In this document: positions 25,237 through 37,280 of the stretch, one piece after another | Numbering within the stretch: position 1 is the stretch's first letter | Layout: each line of letters starts with the position of its first letter | NCBI GenBank assembly: GCA_025267735.1 | Contig: CM046295.1 | Location: 15,893,592-15,957,591, forward strand | Source of the DNA: Mactra quadrangularis | Lineage: Eukaryota > Mollusca > Bivalvia > Venerida > Mactridae | Direction of reading: 5' to 3' | Length of the DNA stretch: 64,000 nucleotides | Program-made: the position numbers and the translations under genes | The notes under the pieces: generated by a model | Database searches by the model: none | Told to the model about the DNA's origin: nothing | The model's input: only the letters and a program-made list of their open reading frames with translations

Positions 25237-25598
25237 TGTGACGTCATGCTAGGATTTATGACGTCATGTAAATCATTATGGCATCACGTCGCCGCTATGT
25301 CAAGTTTTATGGCGTCATTTCCAGTATAATGACGTCACATTTAATAAAATGACACCTGTCAATTCTTATGACGTCGCGTAATGTATTATGACATCACAGC
25401 ACCTATAAGTATTATTGTGGCATCACATCAAGTTTAATCAAGCAATGTCAAGTTTAATGACGCCATCTCACGTATTATGAACGTATTATGACGCCAAGTC
25501 AATCTTAATGACATCATGTTAACTACATTGACGTAATCTCGAGTATTATGACGTCACGTCAAGTTTTAGGACGTCATTTAAAAATATCATGACATTGT
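25237..25598. repeat. 20-bp-period array of CRE-like motifs
   Basis: About 16 copies of TGACGTCA or one- to two-base variants occur near 25239, 25259, 25279, 25310, 25330, 25350, 25369, 25389, 25419, 25458, 25489, 25509, 25529, 25549, 25569 and 25590. Spacing is mostly 20 bp, sometimes 30 or 40. Four are exact palindromes. The core is better conserved than the spacers. If the CELF assignment is right, the array lies in that gene's first intron, about 1 kb from its first coding exon. It may be a minisatellite, a cis-regulatory cluster, or both. Confidence 0.8.
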
Positions 25599-26573
25599 GC
25601 CCCACATCGATTACAAAGAACATAATAGTACGTCAAACAAAACTTAAATTCATTGAATATTAAAATAGTAAAATATTCTTATCAAAGGTGAATATCATAT
25701 AATTAAAATACGATACGTTTCGATATACGGTGACACAATAAGCGATACGTATTTTCGATACGATACAATTAAAGTTAAGCATTCCTTATGAAGGTCCTGA
25801 TATTAAGACCATTCAGTTATTAAGACCACCAATTTTGATGGTACTATTATTGGAACTTCACTGTATATTCTAAAAAATTATTTCGATAAAAAATCTTCAA
25901 CAATTTCGTAATTTGTCTTGAAATTATCAGTAAATTCAATGATAACGAAAGATCATATAAAATTTCATACTATTGCTCGAGATAATCCAACTACGATACA
26001 GTGAAACCTTAACAATCCGGACCTTGAATAGAACAACTCGGTGTTCTATGAAAATCCAGAATTTTCTCAGACCGATTTGAAGCAAAAAACCCGCTGAATT
26101 TGAGAGACTGTCTCAATAAACCCTAAAAAATCAAATTTGCTCTGAACGAGTTATTGATATGAAATTTAAAACAAAAGTGAAAAAATTGGGAAACACGAAT
26201 TTAAACCACAAACATGAATAATACATACATGTAGCCCTTTAAATTCGGTTAATGTACTAGCTGAACATAAAAGCATTTTGTCATTATAATTAAAACTTTG
26301 TGTACAGAGAACAATAAGACTAATTTTAATAAACGTGCTTTTCAGCAATAATGTGTAAACAAGTGCTGTATTTACCTCGTAATTAGAAATGGAAAACCCC
26401 AAATATGTTTAGTTCCGGATTCTAATTCATGTGTCCTACTTTTTGACATTTAGAAATTAAATTTAAAAAAAGTCAGAAATTGGAAAAATCTGATTTTTTA
26501 TGTTTTGGTTCCAAAGGTGTACGGTTTATTCAGGTTGCACTGTATTTCTATAAGTAAAGTAAATACGACCTAC

Positions 26574-26853
26574 CTTTATGCATACCAGTAAATCGATCTT
26601 TCAGAACTGTAAGTTCGTAAATCTGCCCGTACTCCTCAAATATAGGTCGCAGGTCCTTTTCTTCTAGTGTCCGGGGAATCTGACCCACAAATAATTTAAT
26701 AGCGTCGTGGTCCTTTAAAGGTATCGTTGTGCCTGGTCCATGCGTGGGTCCATTCAAAACTCCATGTGACCCCGTTAGATGACCTTCCGTGACCCCTGTC
26801 ATTCCTGTAACCAAGGTAACACCGTTTGTCAACGTTGTCAAGTTAGGCCTCAT
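26574..26853 (-). CDS. CELF-family RNA-binding protein, first coding exon (partial)
   Basis: CELF (CUGBP/Elav-like, Bruno) proteins bind GU-rich RNA through three RRMs and control splicing, mRNA decay and translation. This exon encodes 93 residues plus one base. A Thr/Gly-rich leader (residues 1-45) is followed by [15 protein letters not shown] at 47-61, which includes the RNP2 strand of RRM1, and ends at [10 protein letters not shown] (84-93). The motif set fits the CELF3/4/5/6 branch rather than CELF1/2 (inference from remembered family sequences). The exon ends at a clean donor, AAAG|GTAGGT, with the boundary at 26574/26573 in phase 1. ATG at 26853 is the first Met. Later RRM exons are not visible to the left, so intron 1 is probably long, as is usual in this family. 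Beyond the donor the reading frame stays open only to 26548. Confidence 0.9.
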
Positions 26854-28802
26854 TTGTGACGTCAGAAGATGAGTATAATCTCAAATTGATAAAAATAATC
26901 TCAGTTAATCTCAAAAAGATCAAAAGCGCCGATAAGTTTCCTCCAAAAAGTTTTTTTCAATAATTTCAAATTTTCAGCGTTTTTTATATATACATATATC
27001 CAGATAATTTCAGTAAAATTGAGCACTTTATACAATGTTTTGATTGTTTTGACGCAGTCTAGCAATTCTTAAAATACTTTTTGATGACCGTTCTTCGCAG
27101 CTAATGTTTACTAACTAATTAGTTGATCTAATTAACGTGCAAACAATTATAAACAAAAACAAAATAATCTACACCCTTTTGATATTCTTTTGCGTATCGT
27201 TTTATCTGTTCCTCTCCAAGACGTTAAAATTCCAAAATTTCAAGACTTTCAGAGAAATTCCAATATGTTATTCCAACTAAGTTTTCAAAAATCACACATA
27301 TGCTTATCTGGAATGTAATTTTCCTAAGAAGTTTTTTTCACATACAAATAATACGTGAAATGCTTTAAAAATGCTTTCAGAATTGAATATATACCTTGAT
27401 TTTTCAAATACAACCGTAAGCACGCCAAAAAATCCACAATGAAGAAAAACTGACCGAACGGAATAAATAAAAAAAAACTAAACACAAAAAATATACACAA
27501 AAAAATAATTAAATATATAATTTTCTACGAATACGTATCACAGCTCTAAACTTAACGCGCGAGATTCTCAGTCACAACAGAAAGCTATGTGAAAACCGAT
27601 TATCAAAAAGCTACCCACAATGCTTTGCAATAATCAATTTGGAAAGCTTCTGTTTTTATCCTTAGAATTACAGTGTCGCATGTAAAACGTAAAAATCGAT
27701 ACTTCGCGATAATACGCAAGCAAGAGAAAATCACCGGTGTTAACGCTAGGCTGTGATATATACTTTACTGAAACTGGTCGTAGACACAGTGTGGAATTGT
27801 TAAATTAATTGAAAGTAAGGCACTATACGACGCGACTGTTTTTCGGATGCTATATTTTTACAGACTCGCTTCTTTCCCCCTAACATATATGACTTAGACT
27901 CTACTCTGTTTTATACGATCAAAATTGACTCCATTTGCAATATTTTTACGCTTATCGTTTTGTTACTGTACTTAAGAACGGGAAACAATGGTATTTTTCT
28001 CCGATATCAGAGTTATTGAATAAACAATGCCAGTATTAAGCAAAGCTCAGAATGGATAAAAGTAATATAGAGAAATACGCTATGATATCAACATTGTATG
28101 CCGGATTTTTTTATCATGTGATAATTGTTTTTATCGGAGAATATTGCTCCATTGTTGTTTTTGTAGTGCATAATAATCTGAATAAACTGATCTTATAAAT
28201 ATGTTGCTGACATGATAAGAGGCTATTCCATAGCGCTAAAAACAGGGAGATTCTGGGAGGGCATTCTCGTACCCATAGGTTATCAAGATTCTAACCTGCT
28301 ATTTACAAAATGAAATAAATACAAGTTTTACAGTATCGATTTAAGTTTATATGAAAGTAAATTGAGGAAACGTTCGACAACTACCCGGTAATCAAGTTAT
28401 TATTTTAAATTCCAACAAATTCCACAAAGAAGGTATTAGATTCATGAGCAAATAAAGCCCAAAATTAACGTGAAATTAAACACTATTTTTAGCGGAACAA
28501 CTTGTTGTTTTTAAGAAAGAACCATATACGTGGTTCCACAAGGACAAGAATTAGAATTCAATTATTAGGGGTGAAAGGGGTAAGTTGAACAATAGAGTAA
28601 GTTGAGCCACTCCCTCTCAGGCAGATATTAAAAACAGAACTATCATGAGACCATTATTAAAACATGTCTAAAAACATGACATTAACATTCATCATATTTC
28701 TTACAGAAAACCATCGGTAAAGAGAGAATATTTATAAGTTTATAAGTTGTTATGTAGCACATGTACATGTCTACAAGCTTACAATAGACAAATTGTTTGG
28801 TT
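26854..28802. other. CELF upstream region / 5' UTR and promoter candidate
   Basis: Minus-strand 5' flank of the CELF start codon. No TATA box or CpG-rich block stands out, and no exon or repeat is recognised except the short GTACCCATAGGTTATCAAGA motif at about 28270. I cannot place the transcription start. Confidence 0.3.
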
Positions 28803-29081
28803 TTTGTTGGATTTAATGCCGTAGCAACACAATTTAGGTCATTTTACAGCATCCAGTACATCTATCCTAGCTTTCCTGGACCCTTGTCTATTACCAGTAC
28901 TCACCTACCCTTCCACAAGGCCGGAAACTTCTTCATATACTTTATTAATAGAGGAGAATTGGCACAATTGTCAAATTTTCATGGAAGGGTATAACCTCCC
29001 CGGGTGGAACTGAACCGTTCCCCCTTCGAGACACGAGATTCCAAATCCCGGCGCGCTACCAACTGCGCTATCGACCCGGGT
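28803..29081 (-). repeat. SINE-A copy (minus), full length
   Basis: It spans from the TTTAATGCCGTAGCAACACA end to the GCGCTATCGACCCGGG head. The head region GATTCCAAATCCCGGCGCGC is complementary to other SINE-A heads. The B box is slightly mutated (GAACTGAACCG). Confidence 0.87.
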
Positions 29082-29391
29082 TTAATTATAATAAAAAGAG
29101 CATTCATTTCAATGGAATGGGTATATAGTGTATACATGGTTCGACTAGAACCAAGATTAAATGGCAAAGGAAGGCATGATGGCAAGTTATCGGCCCGACT
29201 GAATGAATAATAGCCGAAGAGCCCCAACTCTGTCACGCAGCAGTGTGCTTATGCTCAATAATACCCTTTAAGACCGGGTAGAAATAAAATAAGTAGTCAC
29301 GTGATCGTAAACGTTCAAAGGTTTTACTATTTAATAACAACTGTATTTAATATATATTTTAATTATGGCAAGTCCGTATTTTTTGGTTTAA

Positions 29392-29600
29392 GTTTGACAC
29401 CGTAGCAACACATTATATAGGTCATATTATGGCGGTCAGTTTACCTATACTCATTGTTCCTGGAAAGACTAAATCTCTGGATTTAGCTGTTACAACTAGG
29501 TCATTTACTCGGCGCATACTTCCGTCAGTAACTGACAACTACCTTACATGATCAATGGTTAAAGGAAGAATGGTCGTAGAAATGAAAATATTTCTTGGCC
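29392..29600 (-). repeat. SINE-B copy (minus), head missing
   Basis: GACACCGTAGCAACACATTA, then CTAAATCTCTGGATTTAGCT and CTGACAACTACCTTACATGA match SINE-B. It stops before the tRNA-like head. Confidence 0.8.
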
Positions 29601-29603
29601 TGT

Positions 29604-29676
29604 CATTAACCCCATTGATTGACCCATTTAAAGTACCTATTGCCCATTATCGAGTATTTAAATCAGCGGGGTAAAT
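29604..29676. mobile_element. MITE-E copy, short
   Basis: CATTAACCCCATTGATTGAC and GAGTATTTAAATCAGCGGGG, then TAAATG, form inverted ends of the family at 14850, here only about 73 bp apart. Confidence 0.6.
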
Positions 29677-30186
29677 GAATACGCCATTGACAGTTGAATA
29701 AAATCTACCAATATAATATACTTATACCTTTTGATTATATGGCTGATCAAAAACAGAATAGTAGGGCCCTGTACCCTGTCCCCTTTTTCTCTCTTCTCTT
29801 TCTCTTCACTTTGCCCTTTATTTGCTCCATCCTACACGGAAGTGGTTATTTAAAAACATCAACCCCCTGTTGAGCCCTCGTTTCATATTCTCCCTTCCTG
29901 TCCGTGTCATAGTTCTAGAATAATATCACACCTAGAACAGTGTTTAATAACTGATAATAGGAAAAACAAAAGTTTAGTTCATACATTCAATCTGTGTAGA
30001 AACACGTATGAATAGACCTAATTTGGAACTCAAAATTGTGAGTTTTCCCGTCCGTACGCTGGCGGTACAAACAAAGTGTGTTACTCATTATTTTCTTTTT
30101 TGCACAAATATTTCTTTGCACAAATATTTCAACTGTGACGGCGAAAGTTTATTTGTACCACAGGGAATATCTCAAAATCCGAATTC

Positions 30187-30460
30187 CGTTAGCGCAGTTG
30201 GTAGAGCGCCGGGATTTGGATTTGGAATCTCGTGTTTCGAGGGTGTACGGGTTGGAATCCCACCTGGGGAGGTTATACCCTTCCATGAAAATTTGACTAT
30301 TATGTCAATTTTACCCCATTAATTAGATAATATGGAGAAGTTTCCGGCCTTGTGGAAGGGTATCCAGGTGAGTACTGGTTATAGACAAGGGTCCAGGGTA
30401 GGTGCGCAAGACGCCCTAAAATGACCAGAATGTGTTACAACGTCGTTAAAACCAATAATT
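30187..30460 (+). repeat. SINE-A copy (plus)
   Basis: The A box TTAGCGCAGTTGGTAGAGCG and a mutated B box GGTTGGAATCCC are present, with the full body and a GTCGTTAAAACCAATAATTAA end. A small GATTTG duplication sits in the head at about 30214. Confidence 0.87.
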
Positions 30461-31565
30461 AAATACTTAATGACCGAAACAGGCTCGTGTTATTGTTCAT
30501 ATATCATAAATAGTTTACTACAATCACGTATATCACCGACGTGTTACGATTGCTAATTTCGTGTTTGATGCAGACGTATTGAAACTTGCTTTTTAAATGC
30601 ACTAAACAGAATCATTAACCTTTCAGCCATAAAAGAATCATGTTTGCCTTTTAAAAGTTTGTGCAAATAATGATTGCAATATTGAATGAAAAACATATAT
30701 TATAGAACAGTTCACAAGTATGTCTATTGTAAGAAAACAATAGGAGATACGATGTACTTCAAACAATAAACCAGTCTGATGAATGTCAGCCATTTTGAAA
30801 TTGATTTGAATATATTCCCGACATGCATTGCTGTTTAAAAATAGATAGTCATCAAGGATGTGGAATTCAAATGTTATCTCTTTTTTATAAGATTTTTTGA
30901 AGGACCAAAGGGAGGTAACTAGAAACCGGAAGTTATCGACACAAAATTCAGTTAGGACAGTATACAGAAATTAATCTGCCAAAACTCTCGCGATCCCTTA
31001 AACTGAAAAGTAAAGGGCATCTTTAAGACGAATGTCTTTTCGATATTACTTGTCCACGGACAAGTGGGATAGATACATTGTCTTGTCCGCAGACATAATT
31101 GCACGAGTCAGGCATATGAATTCTACATCTTTAAACTTTAAACTTTTTCATTTGATTAAACGCCTATTTCTATATTACATATTCAATGGCGTTGTACAAA
31201 AATGTTATGAAAAATAAATACATGTAAGTAAAAACCCTCCACTATAAAAACATAATGTATATACAATAACACAAAACAAAATAAAAAAGCCTTTATAATT
31301 AATATTTTTGGACCTACATCCTTCACAGATCATGATTCCACTTAATTTTACATTTTAATCACTAATTTCATATTTATTTCTATTTATTTGATATTGAAAA
31401 TTGGTGTCCTGAACAGTAATAACATGATGCTACTGTTAACCGGACATGTCCTGGTCATGATGCATTGCCACTGATGACGTTTTTGATATTTATAGAAGAA
31501 AGTCATATTTTAAGTCAGTCCATGATTTAAGGCTACGATGTACCTTTTTCATAAGGTTGAAAAGT
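30461..31565. other. Non-coding stretch, nothing recognised
   Basis: No exon accepted. About 30526-30550 (CACGTATATCACCGACGTGTTACG-like) resembles the inverted arms at 12735 and 15528. Confidence 0.4.
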
Positions 31566-32348
31566 TAGCCTGGATTACCTGCCCCTAACTACTGTCGTTA
31601 ATGGGTCAGGCAAAGCATAATAATGGCGACGCCCACCAGCATTTTGTACACTAACGGTCTTACTGCCTGTGAACATCGTTTTTTGATAGAATGCGCCCAC
31701 CAGGGCATCTTCAGATTACAAAATTTTCTTTTATTTCTCCTATTTGCACGAATATTTTCTGGTCAGTCCGGAAGGAGTTCGTTTCTATCTAGGTCATTTA
31801 AGCATATATAGTGAGAAATGTTTATTTGAAAACAGAATTACCCGATACATTGTACGATACATCGGGCGCCGCCATTATTCTGCTTTGTCTGACGTATTTG
31901 TACCCGTCGAAGTACGACTGGGAACCAGACAAAGATCATATTTTTATCTTACATAGTAATGCTTTAAACATTTTTATCTGCTATAAGGAGAGCTTACAAT
32001 GTCATAGGGGGCGCGTTTTGAGACCTGAAGCCTCCGAGAAGGGGGATTTCAGAACACGCTGTTGTAAACTTCCCCGTGTGGGAAACTTGCGTGATTTTGT
32101 ATCATTTATTTATTCGGTTTTAGAATCTATCCGAAATTTAGTACAGTTAAATGAATTGTAATATTTTCATAAGCTGTTCTGAAAATTTATGTTTTCTAAC
32201 ACCTCTGTCTACTAATATATCACTGAAGTCTATTTTATGTGTATTTTAAACGAGAAAGTGAACAACTGTACCAGTTATTGGAGAATAGAAGCACTTTCTT
32301 GGACTTGTTTTAAATTTTATCACTACAAGACAACAACTCTGCAGTGCC

Positions 32349-32635
32349 ACCCGGCTAGCTCAGTTGGTAGCACGCAAGTCTACTGATCGAGGGTTCGATT
32401 CCCGGGCGGGGCATACTTTCGTGGAGCTTGATCATGAACTTATTTCTACGACCATTCTCCCTCTTACCAATTGTCAGTCATTGACGAAAGTATGCGCTTA
32501 GTAGTTGGTTAACAACTAAATCCAGAGATTTAGCCATTCCAGGAGGAATGAGTAGGTTGACTGACCGCCGTTAAATGACCTATACAATGTGTTGAACTAT
32601 GGCGTTAAACCCAACAAACAAACAAACAAGAACTC
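32349..32635 (+). repeat. SINE-B copy, full length with CAAA tail
   Basis: The head CCCGGCTAGCTCAGTTGGTA has a canonical A box. The B box GGTTCGATTCCCGGG lies at 32391-32405. The end GGCGTTAAACCCAACAAACA is followed by further CAAA units. It is the best SINE-B representative here. Confidence 0.92.
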
Positions 32636-32751
32636 TGCGAGTTAGATTTGTTGCCTGGCGAAAGTTATTGTTCTTGTGCTTGGCACTTCTGAACTATGAG
32701 ATCTATCAAATGTGCAGTTTCAAACCAGTAGCTTCAATAAAATTGGAGTAG

Positions 32752-32905
32752 CGCTTTTCACAAAAAATCTTACGATAAAAGTAATCGTAAGTCAACAGCA
32801 AGAAACAATAATAACACGGCCATTTTTGGCTCAGTATCAAGTATAAATTACATGACAAAATTTACAAGAAAAGTGAATTATAATATTATATTGCTATGAC
32901 CAGCC
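32752..32905. mobile_element. MITE-C partial copy
   Basis: GCGCTTTTCACAAAAAATCT, then TACGATAAAAGTAATCGTAA, is a clear left end. The core continues to TATAATATTATATTGC and the right end is absent. Confidence 0.7.
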
Positions 32906-32946
32906 CTTTATTTGTTCAGTGTTATATTGTTTGGTATCAATCAATT

Positions 32947-33314
32947 AGGAACTTTAGTAAGTTATCTTTCCCTGATAAAATCTGAAGCTATCCAATTGGT
33001 AAGTAGGTCCTTACAGTTGGAATCCTCATATTTTATCATTTAAGTCCTATGTAAGGATAACAAAATATTTCATATACATGTAATATCTTTCTTGTTAATG
33101 ATGATATTAACAGAAGTAGTGAAATTTAGATGGTTCTTTATTGTTAAAATACTTGGCTTGAATTTCTAACAAATTAGATGATTTACAAAAAAGTTATTTA
33201 AGATTAATTTTGGCAAACTGACATTGAAAAGTAAGGGTAAAATCCGAGTAATCCAACTAATTGAACTTACCCATTTGAACAGTATACAAGGGGAAATAAC
33301 TGACTAAGGTCCCT
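32947..33314. mobile_element. MITE-A copy 3
   Basis: AGGAACTTTAGTAAGTTATC at the left and AACTGACTAAGGTCCCT at the right. The core AATTGGTAAGTAGGTCCTTA and the length (368 bp) match the family. Confidence 0.88.
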
Positions 33315-34099
33315 CATTAGAAGACAAAATAAAAGGAAGGGAACTTTTACATCGAAAGACTATTATATGTAAACAAACAGACAGGATCATATCAATGAAA
33401 GTGTCTTTTAATCATTGATAACTCGCGGTTATGAAGATCAAGCAAGCGATGGGTTGTAGAAAATTGTCTGGTTCCCAGTCGTACTTTGACAAGTAAAAGT
33501 TTGTCAGGCAAAGCATGATAATGGCCGCGCCCGATGTAATGAATTAGGTATTGGATTATTATGTTTTCAAATGAACATTTCTTAATACAAAGGCTTAAAT
33601 CAAAAGATCATTGTACAAGAATTACAGTGGATACCCCTTTTTAATTGTTCGGTTACATGTATGCAAAATAAAGTATCCGAAATTCTAATGAGACTAATCC
33701 ACGTCCGAATTGTGTTCACTTCGAGACATGATTTTTTTTGTTGATCGTTCGCAAATAAATGTGCAATCAGAAAAATCGACTTCGAATGACATATATAGTA
33801 TCGAATTCGTACTAAAGTTTCTATCGTCAGCAAATGATCATGCAAAATTAAGAAAACGTAAACGAAAATTCTGCTACCTGAATAATAACTTTGGGGCAGC
33901 CATTATTACGGTTTGCCTGACCCGATAACGATAGTGGTATGGGGCAAGTAATCCAGGCTATGTAGAAAAGTGTTCGTTAATTAAGTAAGCCACTAAGTTA
34001 GCTCTTCACAGGGTATGCTTGAATGCACCAAATGAAAATGTAATTATTTTAAAACTAATGTGTATAAAGTACGGAGGCCCTAAAGTGACATTTAAAAAG

Positions 34100-34260
34100 A
34101 ACAACAAATGTTTATTTTCACAATTATTTCGTTTTTACGAAATAATTCTTACGTTTTTATGTTATCATTTTAAAACTCGAAATTATTATTTATTTCGTAA
34201 AAACGAAATATTTCGTTAAAATGAGATAGCGTTTCGTAAAAATGAAATTATTGTGAAAAT
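34100..34260. repeat. ATTTCGTTTTTACGAAAT palindromic repeat
   Basis: The same AT-rich inverted motif as at 3600-3965 occurs here, for example ATTTCGTTTTTACGAAATAA and TTTCGTAAAAACGAAATATT. Confidence 0.7.
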
Positions 34261-34474
34261 TATGCACTTGTAACAATCTTGCAGTTTCCAGGACGGTGCC
34301 AGAATATTTTCATTTACATTGTAAGGTCCAAACTAAGGCTGCTCCTTAAAACGGATCTATCGTGAAACCGCATCTCATGTGTCGTATCGTATCTTTACCT
34401 TAAAATTGATATTATTTTTGTGATATAAACTTATCAAAAAGGAACTACATTGTACTCTAACCCACAATTGTTCG

Positions 34475-34520
34475 ACTCCACCCAGATGTAAATGGGTACT
34501 GCATGGGATCCCCTGTCTGA
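34475..34520 (+). repeat. SINE-D tail fragment
   Basis: CGACTCCACCCAGATGTAAA, then TGGGTACTGC, matches the SINE-D tails at 20570 (inverted) and 37160. Confidence 0.55.
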
Positions 34521-35082
34521 AGGTGATTTCAATGATTAGGGGTTATTGTTCAAAGTTGTAAGGTAGGCAGAACTTGTACAAAATTTAATATATAGAGAAT
34601 CTATGGTTGCATATCTTTGCCACCAAATAACTACATAATTAACACGTTAATTAAGTGTTTAGCCGTAGTGAGCCTTTATCTGGTGGCAGAAATATGCCAC
34701 CATAGGAAGCAGACTTTACACAGCACTTTAAGTTATTATTTCTAAATACTGAAATGTAGAGTAAAACACCATACATTATAAATCATACAAAAACTTCGTT
34801 CTCAGTTTGAAATAGTAATTTAGTTCCTATATTCGATGTTACTCATGTACATGTATAATAAAAAAGCATGTTTTCTCCTGAGTAGACGAAGTCTAAAATG
34901 AACTTCTGGTTTGCATCAAAATTTTATTAGTAATAACTTGAGACAAATGGTTTCTATAAAGAATCACTCAGACGGGTACCAGGTGTAGTGAACATCTATT
35001 TTATTGTAGGCCAAATTGATCTCTCTATTTTAGTTAGATTATAAATTGTGTCTATGTTAACTTGAGCTTATTTTATTCATCA

Positions 35083-35390
35083 TCAACGCCATTATTATCA
35101 TCATTAATAAAATCATCACCATTATCATCATCATCATTGTCAATATAATCATCATTATCATCATCGTCATCATTTTCATTATCACCATCAATGTAAACAT
35201 CATCATTATTATCAATATCATCATTATCATCATCATTATCGTTAATATCATTATCGTCCTCGTTATTATCATTATTATCATTATCACCATCATTATCGTC
35301 AATAATGGTGATGTTTATAATGATGATAATATTGATGATGATGATGATGACGATGACGATGATGATGATGATGATGGTGATCATGATGTG
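35083..35390. repeat. ATC/GAT microsatellite that switches strand
   Basis: 35083-35303 is ATCATT/ATCATC-rich and 35304-35390 is GATGAT-rich, so the two halves are mutually complementary. The junction (ATCACCATCATTATCG, then TCAATAATGGTGATG) is itself palindromic. Met- or Asp-rich open frames here are artefacts. Confidence 0.95.
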
Positions 35391-35647
35391 CCCCAGTCTA
35401 ACGACAATTTCTATAATTGTGCATAATTGTCGATGTTTTTTTGTTTCAAGTTATCTTTTAATTTCAAAAGTCTGGTTTTCCTTAAAAACTATTTGTAATT
35501 ATTTTTGACAAATTATTTTATGTTGACGTATGCCTTTGTCTGATTCCGAGCTCGTTATCTTCTCGATGAATCTTTCGATAGAAAAAATATTTTTAACTGG
35601 GTTCAAGTCTAGTTCAAGCTTTCATTTTTTTATATTTTTTATACTAG

Positions 35648-35852
35648 TGGGTTAAACGCTGTGTCAGCAAAATAAGGTTATTTTACGGGGACCAGTGCAC
35701 CTAACTTCGCTTCCTGGACACTTGTCTATAACCAGTACATACATTCCCTTCCACAAGGCCGGAAACTTCATCATATATCTTATCAATAGAGGACAATTGA
35801 CACTATAATCAATTTTATTGCATGAAAGGGTATAACATCTCAGGATCGGATT
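35648..35852 (-). repeat. SINE-A copy (minus), head lost
   Basis: TTAAACGCTGTGTCAGCAAA, then TATAACCAGTACATACATTC and CCACAAGGCCGGAAACTTCA match the SINE-A body. It fades after GGGTATAACATCTCAGGA. Confidence 0.82.
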
Positions 35853-36160
35853 CTATTTTCACTACAGTGAAATTTAAAAATGACAAATGTCTCGTTTTAG
35901 TCCATAAATTTGAAATACACGACTCAATGATATCGCTGAGCAATACTTAGTCACATATTTAACATACAAAAAAGGTATTTACATTATCTTTGTGTGTTTA
36001 CGACAAGAACTACTTGGTATGATCATTGCGTGCTTTGCCTGTGCTTCGCCTCGCGTATGTAGCAAATACCCAGTATCCTTGGTTCAGCCAAGCCTAGTTC
36101 CCGACGTTTACACAAGAGTACCACTGTTTGTACAGTAAGGGGCAGGTAATCCAGACTAGG

Positions 36161-36472
36161 TTGAGCCCCATTCGGAACAACCTTGGCGATCATCTACGAA
36201 GATACCTCGGAAATCAGACGTAGTACGAATACAACCAGGTTATAAGGCCCGGCGACTGTCATTTTCATGTCAACATTTGATAATGACATTGGTACACGCT
36301 TTATTACATCATTTCATCAGTACAATCTCCCACACGTCGTACTTCTGTGTAGTTCAGACTATATTACCACGGAAACCAAAATTCCTAGATCTACTTTCAT
36401 ACCTAATGATATCCGAGGTTTATCTGCGTAGAAGATCGCCGAGGTAGTTCCGAATGGGTTGAACCCCCACGA
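36161..36472. mobile_element. 312-bp TIR element, about 60-bp imperfect TIRs
   Basis: GTTGAGCCCCATTCGGAACA with CGATCATCTACGAAGATACC at the left matches, inverted, GGTTTATCTGCGTAGAAGAT with TTCCGAATGGGTTGAACCCC at the right. A related half-element lies at about 20238-20335. Confidence 0.75.
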
Positions 36473-36955
36473 ATCTCACCGATATTATTTATTCATTGAA
36501 TGTTCGAGGTGTTCCAAATGCAAATGAGAGATGGCCCTGTCAAAAACCGTAGAAAACGACGAGATTTGATTTTTACAAGGTAAACTATTTCTCAAAAAGG
36601 GGTCGACCAAATTTCATTAATTACTATTCACAGTAAATTCTATCTCATACACTTAAGAATAATAGACATTCACATAAGATAGGGAGTGCAAACAGTTTTA
36701 AGAGTGATAAAGTTGGCGGGAAATCACGTTACAATCTATCCCGCCTTTTAGCAATTATTTTGCTGCACAATTTTCATAAAATGAATCGATAGCAAAGTTG
36801 ATAAAAGCGAAATTACATAATAGAATCTAAAGTTAGATAAAATAGAGAAAATCTATTAATAATGGAATCGTGTATTACATAGACACATAAAACAGTGAGA
36901 CAAAAGAGGCTGTGAAGAGGTTTGATAAAGTTAAATACTCGTACATATTTTACAG

Positions 36956-37195
36956 CAGTAGTTCATGTAGTGGTAGAACGCGCGTTTAGGGACCAACTGG
37001 GGCCCGTATTATCGAGCGTCTTACGACCAATTTTAGTCGTAAATCCTTCTATACTGTATTGTAAAACTATCGTAAGTATTTTGATAATATGCAGCCCATG
37101 AGGTTCCGGGTTCGAACCCCAGTAGGGTCATTGCAAGAAATTCCCCTACAGTTGTTCCACTCCATCCAAGTGTAAATGGGTTCTTAAAAGGGGTC
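36956..37195 (+). repeat. SINE-D copy with insertion in its tRNA-like head
   Basis: The A-box-like ATGTAGTGGTAGAACGCGCG and the B box GGGTTCGAACCCCAGTAGGG (37108-37127) are separated by about 98 bp (37000-37097). The ends GGGCCCGTATTATCGA and TTGATAATATGCAGCCC of that spacer look like short inverted repeats. The tail CTCCATCCAAGTGTAAATGG matches other SINE-D copies. Confidence 0.65.
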
Positions 37196-37280
37196 GTATG
37201 TTTATATATATTGAAATTATTGAAACTGCCAGTAAAATTAATAATACACGTATAACGTTTTTTTTCCGGAAAATGTAAAT

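Larger units (their letters stand above)
31566..33960. mobile_element. 2.4-kb TIR element hosting nested insertions
   Basis: The left TIR TAGCCTGGATTACCTGCCCC extends to GGGTCAGGCAAAGC. It is matched inverted at the right by TTTGCCTGACCCG through AAGTAATCCAGGCTA, with TA at both extremes. An inner inverted pair (GTACGACTGGGAACCAGACA near 31911; TTGTCTGGTTCCCAGTCGTA near 33465) shows further fold-back structure. SINE-B (32349), a MITE-C piece (32752) and MITE-A (32947) inserted later. A lone end fragment occurs near 36140-36160. No transposase is readable. Confidence 0.75.

Noticed and set aside
31811..32161. 116-codon plus-strand frame
   Set aside because: It spans the fold-back part of the 2.4-kb TIR element and has no transposase motif.
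32349..32425. Functional tRNA gene
   Set aside because: The head is followed by the SINE-B body and a CAAA tail, and other copies exist in the window.
35057..35508. Met- or Asp-rich frames in the ATC/GAT tract
   Set aside because: Simple-repeat translation, not genes.
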